Assembly (NCBI RefSeq): GCF_039543525.1
Contig: NZ_BAABJX010000020.1
Coordinates: forward strand, 124,001 to 188,000
DNA: 64,000 bases
Origin: Algivirga pacifica
GTDB taxonomy: Bacteria; Bacteroidota; Bacteroidia; Cytophagales; Flammeovirgaceae
Direction of reading: 5' to 3'
Of the stretch, positions 16,490 to 25,545 are shown one piece after another. The position numbers were made by a program, and so were the translations under genes. Position 1 is the stretch's first letter. Every line of letters starts with the position of its first letter. The notes below the pieces were generated by a model that saw only the letters and a list, made by a program, of their open reading frames with translations, was not told where the DNA came from and did not search any database.

Positions 16490-18685
16490 ATGAAGACCTC
16501 ATTATTCCTATTAACGTTATTGCTTTTCCTCTTATCACCTCCTCATTTCATTCAAGCTAAAGGGAAAAAAGCACTCTTAATCGGTATCAACGAATATCGT
16601 ACTCCTGGGACTTCTGGAGAATGGAGAAACTTAGAAGGAGCCATTAATGACGTGGAGGCCATCTATAGTATCTTAACTTCCAAATATGGATTTCAAGACA
16701 ACCATATACAAAAACTGATCACTCCAAAGACTACCACCAAGCAAGCCCTAAAAGCTGCTCTTAAGCAACTCAGCGAACAAACGGAACAGGACGATATTAT
16801 ATTCATTTATTATGCGGGACATGGTGCCCAAGTCCGAAACTCCCTTTTCTTTGAATCGGATCAAAAACATGAAACCATTGTCCCATCTGATGGTAACAAA
16901 GGGGTTAATTACTATCTGCTAGACACGGAATTGAATGCCTACCTACACCAGATTATGGATAAAGGAGGGCGATTGACGGTTATTTTTGACAGTTGCAATA
17001 GTGGCTCCGTATCTCGAAGTACTTTGACCCACGCCGACTTCTCTCCCCGTGTAGCACCAACCTACAGCGTAGACCTGAAGATGCCTTTTAGCAAAACACG
17101 TAGCCTTGCCGAGAGAGGAGCGTTAGTGATCTCTGCAGCTCAGGACTATGAGCAAGCTGGAGAGGTCTTTGATCCTACAACACAGCAAACCAGGGGAGCT
17201 TTTACCTTTGCGCTTTCCTATGCTTTACTTTCCAGTAATAACCGAGAATCTGTGCTCAACTTATTCAAAAGGGTAGCTTCTATTCTAGAGTATCAAACAG
17301 GCCCTCTCCAAAACCCTGTATTGGAGGCTAACACTGATCGTTTACAAAAACCTTTATTGGATTTTGGAGATGCCGTAAAAGAATATGGTATTATGGTATC
17401 TGTCTTAAAAGGAGATGATCCTAACCACATTATCTTGGGAGGGGGCTACTCCATCGGCTTACAACCCGGTAGCGAGATTTCTTATATTCGCCCAAACGGA
17501 GTCAGCTCAAAGCTAATCGTTACTTCAGATATTGGTCTGGTACAGGCCAAGGCAAAGGTTGTGCACGGCCCTACCGTACCTACAGGGACCCTGCTTCCTG
17601 TGAATAGCTGGAATGCTCAAGGAAATAATATCCTTAACCTATACCTCCCACCTTCATCCTTTTCAGGACAGGACCTTAGAAGCTTGTTCTTAACATTCTC
17701 AGAAGCAGCTAAATCGGGAGTGAAATTAGACTATGACACTCGCCTTAGCAGCCCTGAAATCCTCCTTAATTTTAACGGAAATCATTGGGAGCTTTCTGGG
17801 CAACTTGGTCGTCATGCTACACTGCGCAAATCATTTACAGCCCAAGAGCTACTACAAGCCATGGGATCAGTAGGGTCACTACAACAAACACTTTCCGTCA
17901 ATATCCCTTACCCAAAGGATTTATATGATGACCTAATGACTGCCTTCAAGGAAAAGGCTAACATTAGAATCGTCAATACTCCAAGTGCAGCACATTACCA
18001 AGTATATGGAGGAGTAGACTATAGTGGGCCACAGAGTTTATTGGCTTACACCTGGACCAACATCAAGTATAAAGGAGAAGGTGTGCTCACCCGAAGTGCC
18101 CTGCCTTTACATTCTGATTGGCATGTGCTAAATACCGAAGGAAATCTCGCTACACAAATGATAGAAGACGCTGCCAAGATTAGTAATATCATCTCTTGGT
18201 TAGGGCTTGCTTCACCTCCCGACCAAGACCATTTTCCTTATCGATTATCATTGCAAAATATGGCTACTAATGAGATGCTCGAGAAAGGAAATATCTATGA
18301 AGGCTATTCCTATCGCCTAGTATTGCATCAAGATGCAACACTATACCCTTATTGGAATAAGAGTAACCGCTTCTTATATATTTTCAGTATCTCCAATCAA
18401 GGTGATTTCCATTTAATTTTCCCTGAAATAAGCAGTACTGAAAATACTATTAATCGTATAGGCCTTGACCCCGCCACAGGTCGATACAAAAGTATTATTG
18501 ATCTAAACACTCCCATACAGGTACATCCACCTTTTGGCACTGATCACCTTATCTTACTGACCTCCAATCGCCCTATCACAGACTTATCTGTCTTTAACCA
18601 AAGAGGGTTTGGAAGTTATCGGAATATCATAGAGAACAAATGGTCCATTCAGCAAGCAAGCTTTACTTCTAGCAGTGAGCAGTGA
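16490..18685 (+). CDS. Exported caspase-family (C14, metacaspase-like) protein
   Basis: This 731-residue protein has a signal peptide (MKTSLFLLTLLLFLLSPPHFIQA) followed by a caspase-like domain (about 25-270): ALLIGINEYR, the catalytic His111 in IYYAGHGAQ and Cys169 in VIFDSCNSGS. The carboxyl part (about 580-690) contains FLYIFSISNQGDFHLIFPE, which resembles the DUF4384 domain often joined to bacterial caspase-like proteases. Metacaspases cut after Arg or Lys. Export argues for a periplasmic or surface role rather than a cytoplasmic suicide role. The last codons (Ser-Ser-Glu-Gln-stop) are read from a TGAGCAG-type repeat. A LysM transglycosylase gene follows. Confidence 0.88.
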   Translation: MKTSLFLLTLLLFLLSPPHFIQAKGKKALLIGINEYRTPGTSGEWRNLEGAINDVEAIYSILTSKYGFQDNHIQKLITPKTTTKQALKAALKQLSEQTEQDDIIFIYYAGHGAQVRNSLFFESDQKHETIVPSDGNKGVNYYLLDTELNAYLHQIMDKGGRLTVIFDSCNSGSVSRSTLTHADFSPRVAPTYSVDLKMPFSKTRSLAERGALVISAAQDYEQAGEVFDPTTQQTRGAFTFALSYALLSSNNRESVLNLFKRVASILEYQTGPLQNPVLEANTDRLQKPLLDFGDAVKEYGIMVSVLKGDDPNHIILGGGYSIGLQPGSEISYIRPNGVSSKLIVTSDIGLVQAKAKVVHGPTVPTGTLLPVNSWNAQGNNILNLYLPPSSFSGQDLRSLFLTFSEAAKSGVKLDYDTRLSSPEILLNFNGNHWELSGQLGRHATLRKSFTAQELLQAMGSVGSLQQTLSVNIPYPKDLYDDLMTAFKEKANIRIVNTPSAAHYQVYGGVDYSGPQSLLAYTWTNIKYKGEGVLTRSALPLHSDWHVLNTEGNLATQMIEDAAKISNIISWLGLASPPDQDHFPYRLSLQNMATNEMLEKGNIYEGYSYRLVLHQDATLYPYWNKSNRFLYIFSISNQGDFHLIFPEISSTENTINRIGLDPATGRYKSIIDLNTPIQVHPPFGTDHLILLTSNRPITDLSVFNQRGFGSYRNIIENKWSIQQASFTSSSEQ

Positions 18686-18835
18686 GGGGATTGATACTTT
18701 GTCGATATAATCACTAGTGTAGTGGTATTTAATTTTCAATTTTCAATGATTAATTTTCAATTATTTACTACTCACCCTACCTTGCATGTTAATTATACGA
18801 CTCACTGTTCACTGATAAGTATTTATTGTTTTAAC
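18672..18835. repeat. Short TGAGCAG array and AT-rich palindrome words at a gene end
   Basis: AGCAGTGAGCAGTGAG overlaps the end of the caspase gene. It is followed by ATTGATACTT, CTAGTGTAGTGGTATTT and AATTTTC heptamers in the same order as at 729-800, and then by CTCACTGTTCACTG, which can pair with the TGAGCAG words. This is a dispersed composite repeat, here in a gap between two plus-strand genes. Confidence 0.85.
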
Positions 18836-18847
18836 GCAATTATAAAA

Positions 18848-20146
18848 ATGAGAAAATATCTTTTTACACTACTTTTTGGCCTACTTTGTAGCCAAATAAC
18901 TTTGGCACAAATTCCTTCTCAGGTTCGGGTATTGGACTCTGATATAACCATTACAGAAGGAGGAAGAGCTAAGATTTTACAAAAATACAATAGTCTTACA
19001 CGTAGCCCAAAGCACTATCAGGAATATGCACAACGATGCAATACCTACTTTCCTATTATTCAAGAAGCCATGAAGGAGCATGGTGTTCCTTCCGACTTTA
19101 AATACCTAGCGCTACAAGAAAGTGCGCTAAGAGCTGAAGCGGTTTCACGCTCTATGGCTGTGGGGTATTGGCAATTTAAAATTGCGACAGCAAGGGAACG
19201 CCTTTTAAGAGTTGACGGTGACCCTGATCGAGAAGATGTAGATGTTGATGAGCGTATGAATATTTATAATTCCAGTCATGCCGCTGCTGTTTACCTAAAA
19301 CGAAATGCACAATACCTTAATGGTTCGTGGATCTATGCCTTATTAAGCTACAATCTTGGTCTAACCGGTTGTAAAAACTATATCCGAGACAACAGGCTAA
19401 ATCCTATGCGTATCGTTGTTGATGAAAATACCCATCATTATATCATTCACTTCTTGGCACATTACTTTGCCTTTGGAGATAGTAATATTGAGAACAAGCC
19501 TCCATATTTAGTACCTATGGAATTTGTCAACACCACTTTCTCCAAGGTTTCAACAACTACCGGAACTCCAATAGAGAATCTTCAGGAATACAATAAATGG
19601 CTCAAGAACCCTGATAAGATCATTCCTAACGATAAAATATACTCTGTGGTAGTTCCTGCCAATAGCGTTGACGACCAAGAAGTCCTTATGGCATTATCCA
19701 CCTCTTTTAAGGAAGAGCTAAAAGGTACGCGTAATACTTCAGCCGTTTATGTTCCTGAGGTACTAGAACTTTACCCTTTTATTATGGACGTTGCTCCTGA
19801 TAGCACAGCTGAAAATAGAGCCCTTATCTCAGTGAATGGGTTGAAAGCCATCTATGCACAAAAAGGAGATACACCAGAAAAACTCGCTCAAGCTGGAGAA
19901 ATCTCCGAGATGGAGTTTCTAGCTTTTAACTATTTAACTGCCGATGCATCTCTGGAAGAAGGTGCTTTTTATTACCTGGAAAAAAGCCCTGATGAGATTC
20001 TACTATCTACCTTCCACATTTGGGAAGAAGGAGACACACAGGAGTCTATTGCCAAACGTTATGGTATCAGCTTAGAGGGACTTAGAAAGCTTAATGGATT
20101 AAAGGAAGGCGAGCAACGCCAGAAAATCTTCTTCTCTAGAAATTAG
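18848..20146 (+). CDS. Lytic transglycosylase with LysM domain
   Basis: This 432-residue exported murein hydrolase has a signal peptide MRKYLFTLLFGLLCSQITLAQ. The SLT-type catalytic domain (about 70-200) shows VPSDFKYLALQESAL with the catalytic Glu, AVGYWQFKIATARE, ERMNIYNSSHAAAVYLK and SWIYALLSYNLG. A LysM-like peptidoglycan-binding domain ends the protein (HIWEEGDTQESIAKRYGISLEGLRKLNGL). It resembles MltD-type enzymes that cut glycan strands to anhydromuramic ends. The start was set at 18848 because the upstream extension to 18722 encodes only repeat sequence. Confidence 0.93.
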   Translation: MRKYLFTLLFGLLCSQITLAQIPSQVRVLDSDITITEGGRAKILQKYNSLTRSPKHYQEYAQRCNTYFPIIQEAMKEHGVPSDFKYLALQESALRAEAVSRSMAVGYWQFKIATARERLLRVDGDPDREDVDVDERMNIYNSSHAAAVYLKRNAQYLNGSWIYALLSYNLGLTGCKNYIRDNRLNPMRIVVDENTHHYIIHFLAHYFAFGDSNIENKPPYLVPMEFVNTTFSKVSTTTGTPIENLQEYNKWLKNPDKIIPNDKIYSVVVPANSVDDQEVLMALSTSFKEELKGTRNTSAVYVPEVLELYPFIMDVAPDSTAENRALISVNGLKAIYAQKGDTPEKLAQAGEISEMEFLAFNYLTADASLEEGAFYYLEKSPDEILLSTFHIWEEGDTQESIAKRYGISLEGLRKLNGLKEGEQRQKIFFSRN

Positions 20147-20150
20147 ACCT

Positions 20151-20269
20151 TTTGTTCATGTTGTTCAGTTGAGCTTCGCTCATTCATAATGTTTAGTTGA
20201 GATTTATTGATACAAAAAAACAACTAAACAATATGAACGAGCAAAGCTTAACTAAACATTATGAACAAA
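20151..20269. repeat. Palindrome with GTTCAT / ATGAAC ends
   Basis: The left arm (GTTCATGTTGTTCAGTTGAG, hairpin AGCTTCGCT, ATAATGTTTAGTTG) and the right arm (CAACTAAACA ... ATTATGAAC) are reverse complements. It starts 5 bp after the transglycosylase stop. Possible early starts of the next gene (TTG 20197, ATG 20233) lie inside it. Confidence 0.9.
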
Positions 20270-20301
20270 CTGTTATTGTACTACTGAACACCTGCCATAA
20301 G

Positions 20302-21573
20302 ATGACCATCATAGGTATACTCCTCCTCTTCTTTTTTATACTTACCTTCCACCGTATCACAAAATCCTCTCCGTTAAAGAAATACTTCTTTCCTGCTTTA
20401 CTATTTAAGATGATATGTGGACTATTGGTAGGATGGGTATATACCTATTATTATCAAGGAGGGGATACTTTCGCCTTATTTAAAGATGGAATAGTCCTTC
20501 ATCAGGTACTCAAGGAATCTATACCTCAGTACCTGGATTTTCTACTGCACAGCACAGAAGATTACCCAGAAAGCATTCTGCTTCAATTGAGTAACCGGAA
20601 TGAGCGTGCGGTGTTTATGGCCAAGTGGATCAGTCTAGTCAACATACTCACCAATAACAACTATTGGGTTACGGCATGCTACTTCAGTTTGTTTAGTTTT
20701 TGGGGATGTTGGGTACTGAGTACACAGCTTTACAAGCAATTTCCTACTTTAAGAAGTGGGATCGTTGTTTCATTCCTTTTCTATCCCAGTGTCACTTTTT
20801 GGAGTAGTGGTATCATGAAAGAAAGTATACTTTTAGGTGCCATTGGATTATGCACTGCTATCGTCATCCTATTATTACGTGAATTTAAAGGGATCAAATC
20901 CTTTTCCCTTCTCCTTGGAGTTGGAGGATTACTTTGGGTGATTTTTCGACTAAAATACTATTACTTTGCTATCTACTTCCCTTGTTTACTTATTCTAGTC
21001 ACTTCCTATCTATTCATTATTCGCTGGAAGTATCCCCCTCTCAGGGTTTTCATTATGTCTTGTGTACTTCTTTTAACAGTCATTGGAGCTATGACCGTTA
21101 GCCACCCCAACTTGCAAATAGAACGAGTACTAGAAGTGATTTACCTTAACTACGAAAAACTATCGGGCACCGTACATCAAAGCATCCTTATACCCGATCT
21201 GCGACCTACTTTACGCTCATTTATTTCCCATGTACCACAAGCCATTACTGAGGGGCTTTTTAGGCCTTATCTTTGGGAGAAAAACACCTTACTTCAGACC
21301 CTTCAAAGTATAGAGAATAGTTTACTGCTTCTACTCTCAATGACCAGTATTTATTTTTTCAGGTCATGGAAAGTACAAAAAAAAGCACTCCCCTTTTTAT
21401 GGGCAGTACTTCCTTATATTGCATTACTGATCCCCCTGTTGGCGTTTGCCTCTCCTAACCTAGGCACTTTATCAAGGTATAAGGTAGGGTATCTTTCCTT
21501 TCTATTATTATTGATCATAAGTGGAATTCCAGCCTTTCATAAAAATAACTCCCACCCTCTTAACAATAAGTGA
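20302..21573 (+). CDS. Polytopic membrane protein of unknown function
   Basis: This protein of about 423 residues has many hydrophobic segments (starting ILLLFFFILTF, then FKMICGLLVGWVYTYYY, YWVTACYFSLFSFWGCWVL and at least five more). YYYQGGDTFALFKDG early on and SVTFWSSGIMKESIL in the middle are the most distinctive motifs. The overall look resembles GT-C-type or polymer-related membrane proteins, but no family was recognised with certainty. The start was set at ATG 20302 because earlier starts lie in a palindrome. The end overlaps the convergent gene by 14 bp. Confidence 0.7.
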   Translation: MTIIGILLLFFFILTFHRITKSSPLKKYFFPALLFKMICGLLVGWVYTYYYQGGDTFALFKDGIVLHQVLKESIPQYLDFLLHSTEDYPESILLQLSNRNERAVFMAKWISLVNILTNNNYWVTACYFSLFSFWGCWVLSTQLYKQFPTLRSGIVVSFLFYPSVTFWSSGIMKESILLGAIGLCTAIVILLLREFKGIKSFSLLLGVGGLLWVIFRLKYYYFAIYFPCLLILVTSYLFIIRWKYPPLRVFIMSCVLLLTVIGAMTVSHPNLQIERVLEVIYLNYEKLSGTVHQSILIPDLRPTLRSFISHVPQAITEGLFRPYLWEKNTLLQTLQSIENSLLLLLSMTSIYFFRSWKVQKKALPFLWAVLPYIALLIPLLAFASPNLGTLSRYKVGYLSFLLLLIISGIPAFHKNNSHPLNNK

Positions 21574-22585
21574 TCACACATTTTTCCTTGACAACCCATC
21601 CCTCAGCCTCTTTCACGGCAGTGCCTGCTTGCAATACATTAACCTTGGTCGTTGCTTCAGGAGCGCTACCTGATGCCAGTTCTACAAAAGGAAGAATAGA
21701 ATCCTCAAACTGTGTATTGGCCTGCTGTATCTTCAAAGGATGATTAATCAGCTCAAAAGCTGCCTCATCTTCATTGATGACTGTCAAGCGGAACTGTCGA
21801 TCAAATCCTTTATCTACCCTACTAAGGTCCAGAAAATGCCCTCCTTTTCCCAAGGCATAATAATCCTCTGTTTCTGATACTCTAGCAAACTCGGCATTTT
21901 CTCCTTCTTCGGGTAATAACTCCATATGTAGCTCTCCTGATGAAGATATGGATGAGTTAGAATGGAGAGTAATCTCTTGGGTTACTTCTTCCTTCTCTTC
22001 TACTTCAGGAGCTACCTTTTTATTCTCTGTTAGCTCTTTTGTAACAATAGCCTGTTGCTGTTGGAGTGCTTCCAACTGTGCCTGCAGTTGTTGTACTTGT
22101 CCTGAAAATAACTTCTCCTGCTTGGCTAGTCTCTGCTCCAAATGATCAGTATACACATCTATTTCCTCAAATCGACGTTCTAAGGAACGAAGGTCTGTCT
22201 GCAGAGAAGCCACGGTTTCTGGCAAAGGATCTTTTTCTGATTTTTGCTGTTGGGCTTCTATACGCTCTAACTTACGATACACTTCTTTCAGATAGGAAGA
22301 AGTGTTCAACATCAATCCAGCAGGAAAATGCTTTTCAATATAACGTACCACAGAGCGATGCGCACCTTCACGTAATTTCTCCTGAAATTTCTCTTCCACA
22401 TGATTGAAGATTTCTTGCTTCAACCCTTGTTGCTCATTAATAAATATATCGACAAAAAGTTCTGCCTTCTGTACGCCTACAATAGCAGATACCTTTTTCT
22501 TGAACTCAGAAACTCCTAAGGATCGGTCGCTTTCAAGCAACTGCAGTAGCTGTAGCAGTTCTTCTCTTTTTGATTCAGAAAGCAT
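21560..22585 (-). CDS. Coiled-coil hypothetical protein
   Basis: This 341-residue soluble protein has an amino-terminal helical part (1-110). A long coiled coil from about 115 to 185 is rich in Gln, Glu and Leu (RLAKQEKLFSGQVQQLQAQLEALQQQQ). An acidic low-complexity linker follows, and a beta-rich carboxyl domain (about 225-341) contains YYALGKGGHFLDLSRVDKGFDRQFRL. There is no signal peptide or membrane helix. The coiled coil suggests a scaffold or oligomer. No family was recognised. The 3' end overlaps the convergent membrane-protein gene by 14 bp. Confidence 0.7.
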   Translation of the reverse strand: MLSESKREELLQLLQLLESDRSLGVSEFKKKVSAIVGVQKAELFVDIFINEQQGLKQEIFNHVEEKFQEKLREGAHRSVVRYIEKHFPAGLMLNTSSYLKEVYRKLERIEAQQQKSEKDPLPETVASLQTDLRSLERRFEEIDVYTDHLEQRLAKQEKLFSGQVQQLQAQLEALQQQQAIVTKELTENKKVAPEVEEKEEVTQEITLHSNSSISSSGELHMELLPEEGENAEFARVSETEDYYALGKGGHFLDLSRVDKGFDRQFRLTVINEDEAAFELINHPLKIQQANTQFEDSILPFVELASGSAPEATTKVNVLQAGTAVKEAEGWVVKEKCVITYC

Positions 22586-22631
22586 AAATTCTGTAGGTTA
22601 ATTAGAAAAATGGGGACAACAAACGCTTAAC

Positions 22632-22655
22632 ATCAGGGGATTGGGGTCCCCTGAT
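22632..22655 (-). terminator. Hairpin after the cystathionine beta-synthase gene
   Basis: Perfect 9-bp stem ATCAGGGGA / TCCCCTGAT with a 6-nt loop, about 80 bp beyond the minus-strand stop at 22735 and before the coiled-coil gene. There is no clear T run, so it may be a Rho-independent-like or RNA-stabilising hairpin. Confidence 0.5.
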
Positions 22656-22734
22656 TTGGAGTGCAAAGATAAAAGGTTTAATGGGAACTGCCTGTTATTT
22701 TCTGTTTTTTTAATAAATGTAAAGCACCGTGGAT

Positions 22735-24120
22735 TTAATTCCCTTGTCTTGTCATCGCTCCCAATAAATCGTGTCGAGTGATAATATGCACCTTTTCCTG
22801 CTCATCACGGAGTAATACTGCTTTATGGGCTTCCTGCTGCATCAAAGAAGACAATACATCTATCGTATGCTTTATACTAACAAAAGGGAATGGCAAATCC
22901 ATCACTTCCTTTACAGCAGCCTGACTCAGTTCAGGTGTCTCAATCAAGCGTTGTAAAACATGAGAATCCACCAGGCTACCAACATAGGTAGTATTATCTG
23001 TTACTGGAAGTTGGGAAATGTTTTTTTCATTCATCAAACGTACGGCCTCTCCAACCAATGTGTTATGAGATACACTCAGCACCTGGGAAGAAGGGGGACG
23101 TTGGGCAATAATATCTCCTGCTGTAGCAAACTCTCGTTCTTCCAAAAAGCCATGATCCTTCATCCAGCTATCATTGTATACCTTATTCAAGTAACGGGTA
23201 CCATGGTCCGGCAAAATAACGACCATCACATCCCCTTCCTTCAAGTGCTCTTTGGCGTATTGCAAGGCCCCGTGTACTGCCGCACCACAAGACCAGCCGA
23301 TAAACAGCCCTTCCTCCCTGGCCATTCTTCTTGTCATTACCGCTGCATCCTTATCTGATACCTTGATAAATTGATCAATTAAGTCAAAATCAACATTCTT
23401 TGGCAAGATATCCTCCCCTATTCCCTCCAACATATAAGGGTAAATTTCTCGCTCATCAAAAATCCCCGTTTCCTTATACTTCTTGAAAACGGACCCATAA
23501 CTGTCCATGCCAATCGTCACAATATCCTTATTTTTCTCTTTCAGATAACGAGCAACACCACACATTGACCCACCGGTACCTACTCCAGCAGCATAATGCG
23601 TCACTTGCCCTTCTGTCTGCTCCCATACTTCTGGCCCAGTAGTTTCATAATGCGCCAAGGCATTCCCTGGATTGTCATATTGGTTAGGATAAAATGAATT
23701 GGGGATTTCCTCATTCAACTTCTTCGCTACTGAATAATAAGAACGAGGATCATCAGGGGCTACGTTAGTAGGACAAACGATGACTTCTGCACCTACTGCC
23801 CTAAGGATATTGATCTTTTCCTGAGACTGTTTATCTGATACGGTAAAAATACATTTATACCCCTTCGCAATCGCTACCAAGGCCAATCCCATCCCTGTAT
23901 TCCCTGAGGTTCCCTCGATAATCGTGCCTCCTGGTTTGAGTATACCCTCTTCTTCTGCCATTTCAACCATCTTGAGTGCCATACGATCTTTCATGGAATT
24001 ACCAGGATTAAAATATTCTGGTTTTACAAGAATCGTCCCTGGAATTCCTTCCGCTAATTTGTTGAGCTTAATCAATGGCGTATTGCCTATAGTGTCTATA
24101 ATTGAGTCTGAATACTTCAT
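22735..24120 (-). CDS. Cystathionine beta-synthase-like PLP enzyme with CBS pair
   Basis: This 461-residue enzyme has a fold-type II PLP catalytic domain (1-330). The cofactor lysine is in YFNPGNSMKDRMALKM, the phosphate-binding motif is EGTSGNTGMGLA and GVGTGGSMCGVARYL is conserved. Two CBS domains (about 335-455: ...ISQLPVTDNTTYVGSLVD, HKAVLLRDEQEKVHIITRHDLLGAM) can sense adenosyl ligands. This layout matches cystathionine beta-synthase, which condenses serine and homocysteine. A cysteine synthase with a regulatory tail is the alternative. It appears to be transcribed alone. Confidence 0.9.
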   Translation of the reverse strand: MKYSDSIIDTIGNTPLIKLNKLAEGIPGTILVKPEYFNPGNSMKDRMALKMVEMAEEEGILKPGGTIIEGTSGNTGMGLALVAIAKGYKCIFTVSDKQSQEKINILRAVGAEVIVCPTNVAPDDPRSYYSVAKKLNEEIPNSFYPNQYDNPGNALAHYETTGPEVWEQTEGQVTHYAAGVGTGGSMCGVARYLKEKNKDIVTIGMDSYGSVFKKYKETGIFDEREIYPYMLEGIGEDILPKNVDFDLIDQFIKVSDKDAAVMTRRMAREEGLFIGWSCGAAVHGALQYAKEHLKEGDVMVVILPDHGTRYLNKVYNDSWMKDHGFLEEREFATAGDIIAQRPPSSQVLSVSHNTLVGEAVRLMNEKNISQLPVTDNTTYVGSLVDSHVLQRLIETPELSQAAVKEVMDLPFPFVSIKHTIDVLSSLMQQEAHKAVLLRDEQEKVHIITRHDLLGAMTRQGN

Positions 24121-24324
24121 AGTAGTGGGTTAGTTTGTGATTAAATAAATTAACAAAATCATGGATTTCTTACAATAAAAGCCTCTTTAATCTCCAAAAA
24201 ACCACTTTTCACAACCTATTTATTTACAGATACTTAGAAACGGAAACAGGAAAGTTCTATCATATTCTTTATTCTCTTATAAAAAAAATAAATATATTGT
24301 CAGCCGAACCATCTTTATTTCTAT

Positions 24325-24576
24325 ATGAAAATTTCTACTACATTCTTTAACGGAATGTCCTATGAAAAGAAGATACAAACGCTATATAATTATGCTGAAA
24401 TGCTAGTGTCTTTGGTGATTGGGGATGAGCGAATTGAATTATATTGTATTGGCGGTACTTATTTAGAAGTTATTGTCAAGAATGAGTCACTACATATTGC
24501 AGACATACGAGTGATTAACGACTCGGAAGAGTTACTCAAGTATTGCGAACAAGTTGACCTAAAGCAGCTCATATAG
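24325..24576 (+). CDS. Small conserved-type hypothetical protein
   Basis: This 83-residue soluble protein has a clear own terminator (24593-24623), which supports it as a real gene. The middle FNGMSYEKKIQTLYNYAEMLVSLVIGDERIELYCIGGTYLEVIVKNESLHIADIRVI fits a pattern of small Bacteroidota proteins (helix, then an E-L/M-Y-x-L/I-x-x-x-Y/F-x-E-V strand pair) remembered from other genomes without a known role. No cofactor or catalytic motif is visible. Confidence 0.65.
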   Translation: MKISTTFFNGMSYEKKIQTLYNYAEMLVSLVIGDERIELYCIGGTYLEVIVKNESLHIADIRVINDSEELLKYCEQVDLKQLI

Positions 24577-24592
24577 GAATTGTTTAATTAAT

Positions 24593-24623
24593 AAAGTACC
24601 AGTGTTAAACTGGTACTTTTTTT
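24593..24623 (+). terminator. Rho-independent terminator
   Basis: Stem AAAGTACCAG / CTGGTACTTT with a 7-nt loop, followed by a T run. It lies 17 bp after the stop of the 83-residue gene. Confidence 0.93.
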
Positions 24624-24816
24624 ATGCTTGAATTTGGACTTTCTCAATACACTCTATCCCTCTTTTTTTGATCATCAAAAAAATTCCTCCCAAAAAAGTA
24701 TAATTAAACAAATTATTAATTGCACTACCTAAAGAACTCCTACTTTTATTTCCTGTATAGTATAGCATACTATAAAAACTCGGCATAGTTTTAGACAAAA
24801 ATTAGAATATATTTTT

Positions 24817-24824
24817 TATTTTTG
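24817..24824 (+). promoter_or_regulatory. Bacteroidota-type -7 box (TATTTTTG) for the DksA-like gene
   Basis: TATTTTTG matches the TAnnTTTG -7 consensus of Bacteroidota sigma-A promoters. No good TTG -33 element is present. It implies a leader of roughly 115 nt to ATG 24946. That leader contains a possible hairpin AAGCT-ATCAGC-AGCTT near 24884-24899. Confidence 0.5.
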
Positions 24825-24945
24825 TGGCAACCTAGCACAGTGGCATATCGTTATTGTATTATAGCGGTATACATTGCTACACAAGCTATCAGCAGCTTGG
24901 GCAGAGGACCTTCACAATCTCAAACCAAACTAACTGATTTTAACT

Positions 24946-25323
24946 ATGGCAACAGAACAATTACGCTACAGTACAGAAGAACTTCGAGAATTTGAGGAAA
25001 TCATTCGGGCGAAGTTAGATCAAGCAAACAGTGAGCTTGAGCACTTGAAAGTTTCCATTAGTAAAGGAAGCAGTGGACAAGACTCTAATCACTCTGGTGG
25101 AAAAACACTGGAAGATGGAGCGGACGCTTACGAAAAGGAGCAACTAAATCAGTTAGCTGCCCGTACCCTTAAGTATAAAACGCAATTGGAGAAAGCGTTG
25201 ATCAGAATCAAAAATGGTACTTACGGCATCTGTATTGACACTGGAAAGCTCATCTCTAAAGAACGTCTTCGTGCCGTCCCTCATACGATGCATTCGATTG
25301 AAGCAAAACTTGCCAAGAGTTAG
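24946..25323 (+). CDS. DksA/TraR-family protein lacking most zinc-finger cysteines
   Basis: This 125-residue protein has an amino-terminal coiled coil (residues 8-75) and a carboxyl end in the DksA/TraR style, KNGTYGICIDTGKLISKERLRAVPHTMHSIEAK. Canonical members bind zinc with four Cys (CxxC...CxxC). Here only the Cys in YGIC remains, so zinc binding is unlikely. DksA-like proteins enter the RNA polymerase secondary channel and modulate transcription, often with ppGpp. The acidic coiled-coil tip region reads GGKTLEDGADAYEKEQ. A TATTTTTG promoter box lies upstream. Confidence 0.88.
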   Translation: MATEQLRYSTEELREFEEIIRAKLDQANSELEHLKVSISKGSSGQDSNHSGGKTLEDGADAYEKEQLNQLAARTLKYKTQLEKALIRIKNGTYGICIDTGKLISKERLRAVPHTMHSIEAKLAKS

Positions 25324-25387
25324 TTAAGCAACTACTAAAAAACATTATTTAAAGACTATTTGATCGCTGAAACCAGCCTTCAAATGA

Positions 25388-25450
25388 ATAAAGGAGAAAA
25401 GATAAAGGAAAGCACCTTCATACAAGGTTTTTATTCCTTCATCCTTTCTC
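25388..25450 (+). terminator. Imperfect inverted repeat after the DksA-like gene
   Basis: AAGGAGAAAAGATAAAGGAA and TTCCTTCATCCTTTCTCCTT can pair with a few mismatches and a loop of about 20 nt. The position, downstream of the DksA-like gene and upstream of scpB, suggests a terminator or 3' UTR stem. The small reading frame across it (25360-25542) is not credible. Confidence 0.45.
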
Positions 25451-25487
25451 CTTCAGCATTACAAACGTATATCTTTGATATAATTTG

Positions 25488-25495
25488 TATTTTTG
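25488..25495 (+). promoter_or_regulatory. -7 box (TATTTTTG) for scpB
   Basis: TATTTTTG matches TAnnTTTG and lies 50 bp upstream of the scpB ATG at 25546. No clear -33 TTG was found at the right distance. Confidence 0.5.
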
Positions 25496-25545
25496 ACAGA
25501 GTCTGTTCCAGACTCTTCTTTATGGCCAATCGATTTTTATAACTT

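Noticed and set aside
16490..18685. Caspase-like gene as part of the TIR locus
   Set aside because: It lies more than 30 kb away and has an export signal, so joint action with the cytoplasmic TIR system is not supported.
18722..18847. Amino-terminal extension of the lytic transglycosylase to 18722
   Set aside because: It is coded by AT-rich repeat words; the internal ATG at 18848 starts a normal signal peptide.
25360..25542. 60-residue plus-strand frame between the DksA-like gene and scpB
   Set aside because: It covers an inverted repeat and the scpB promoter box; no family resemblance.
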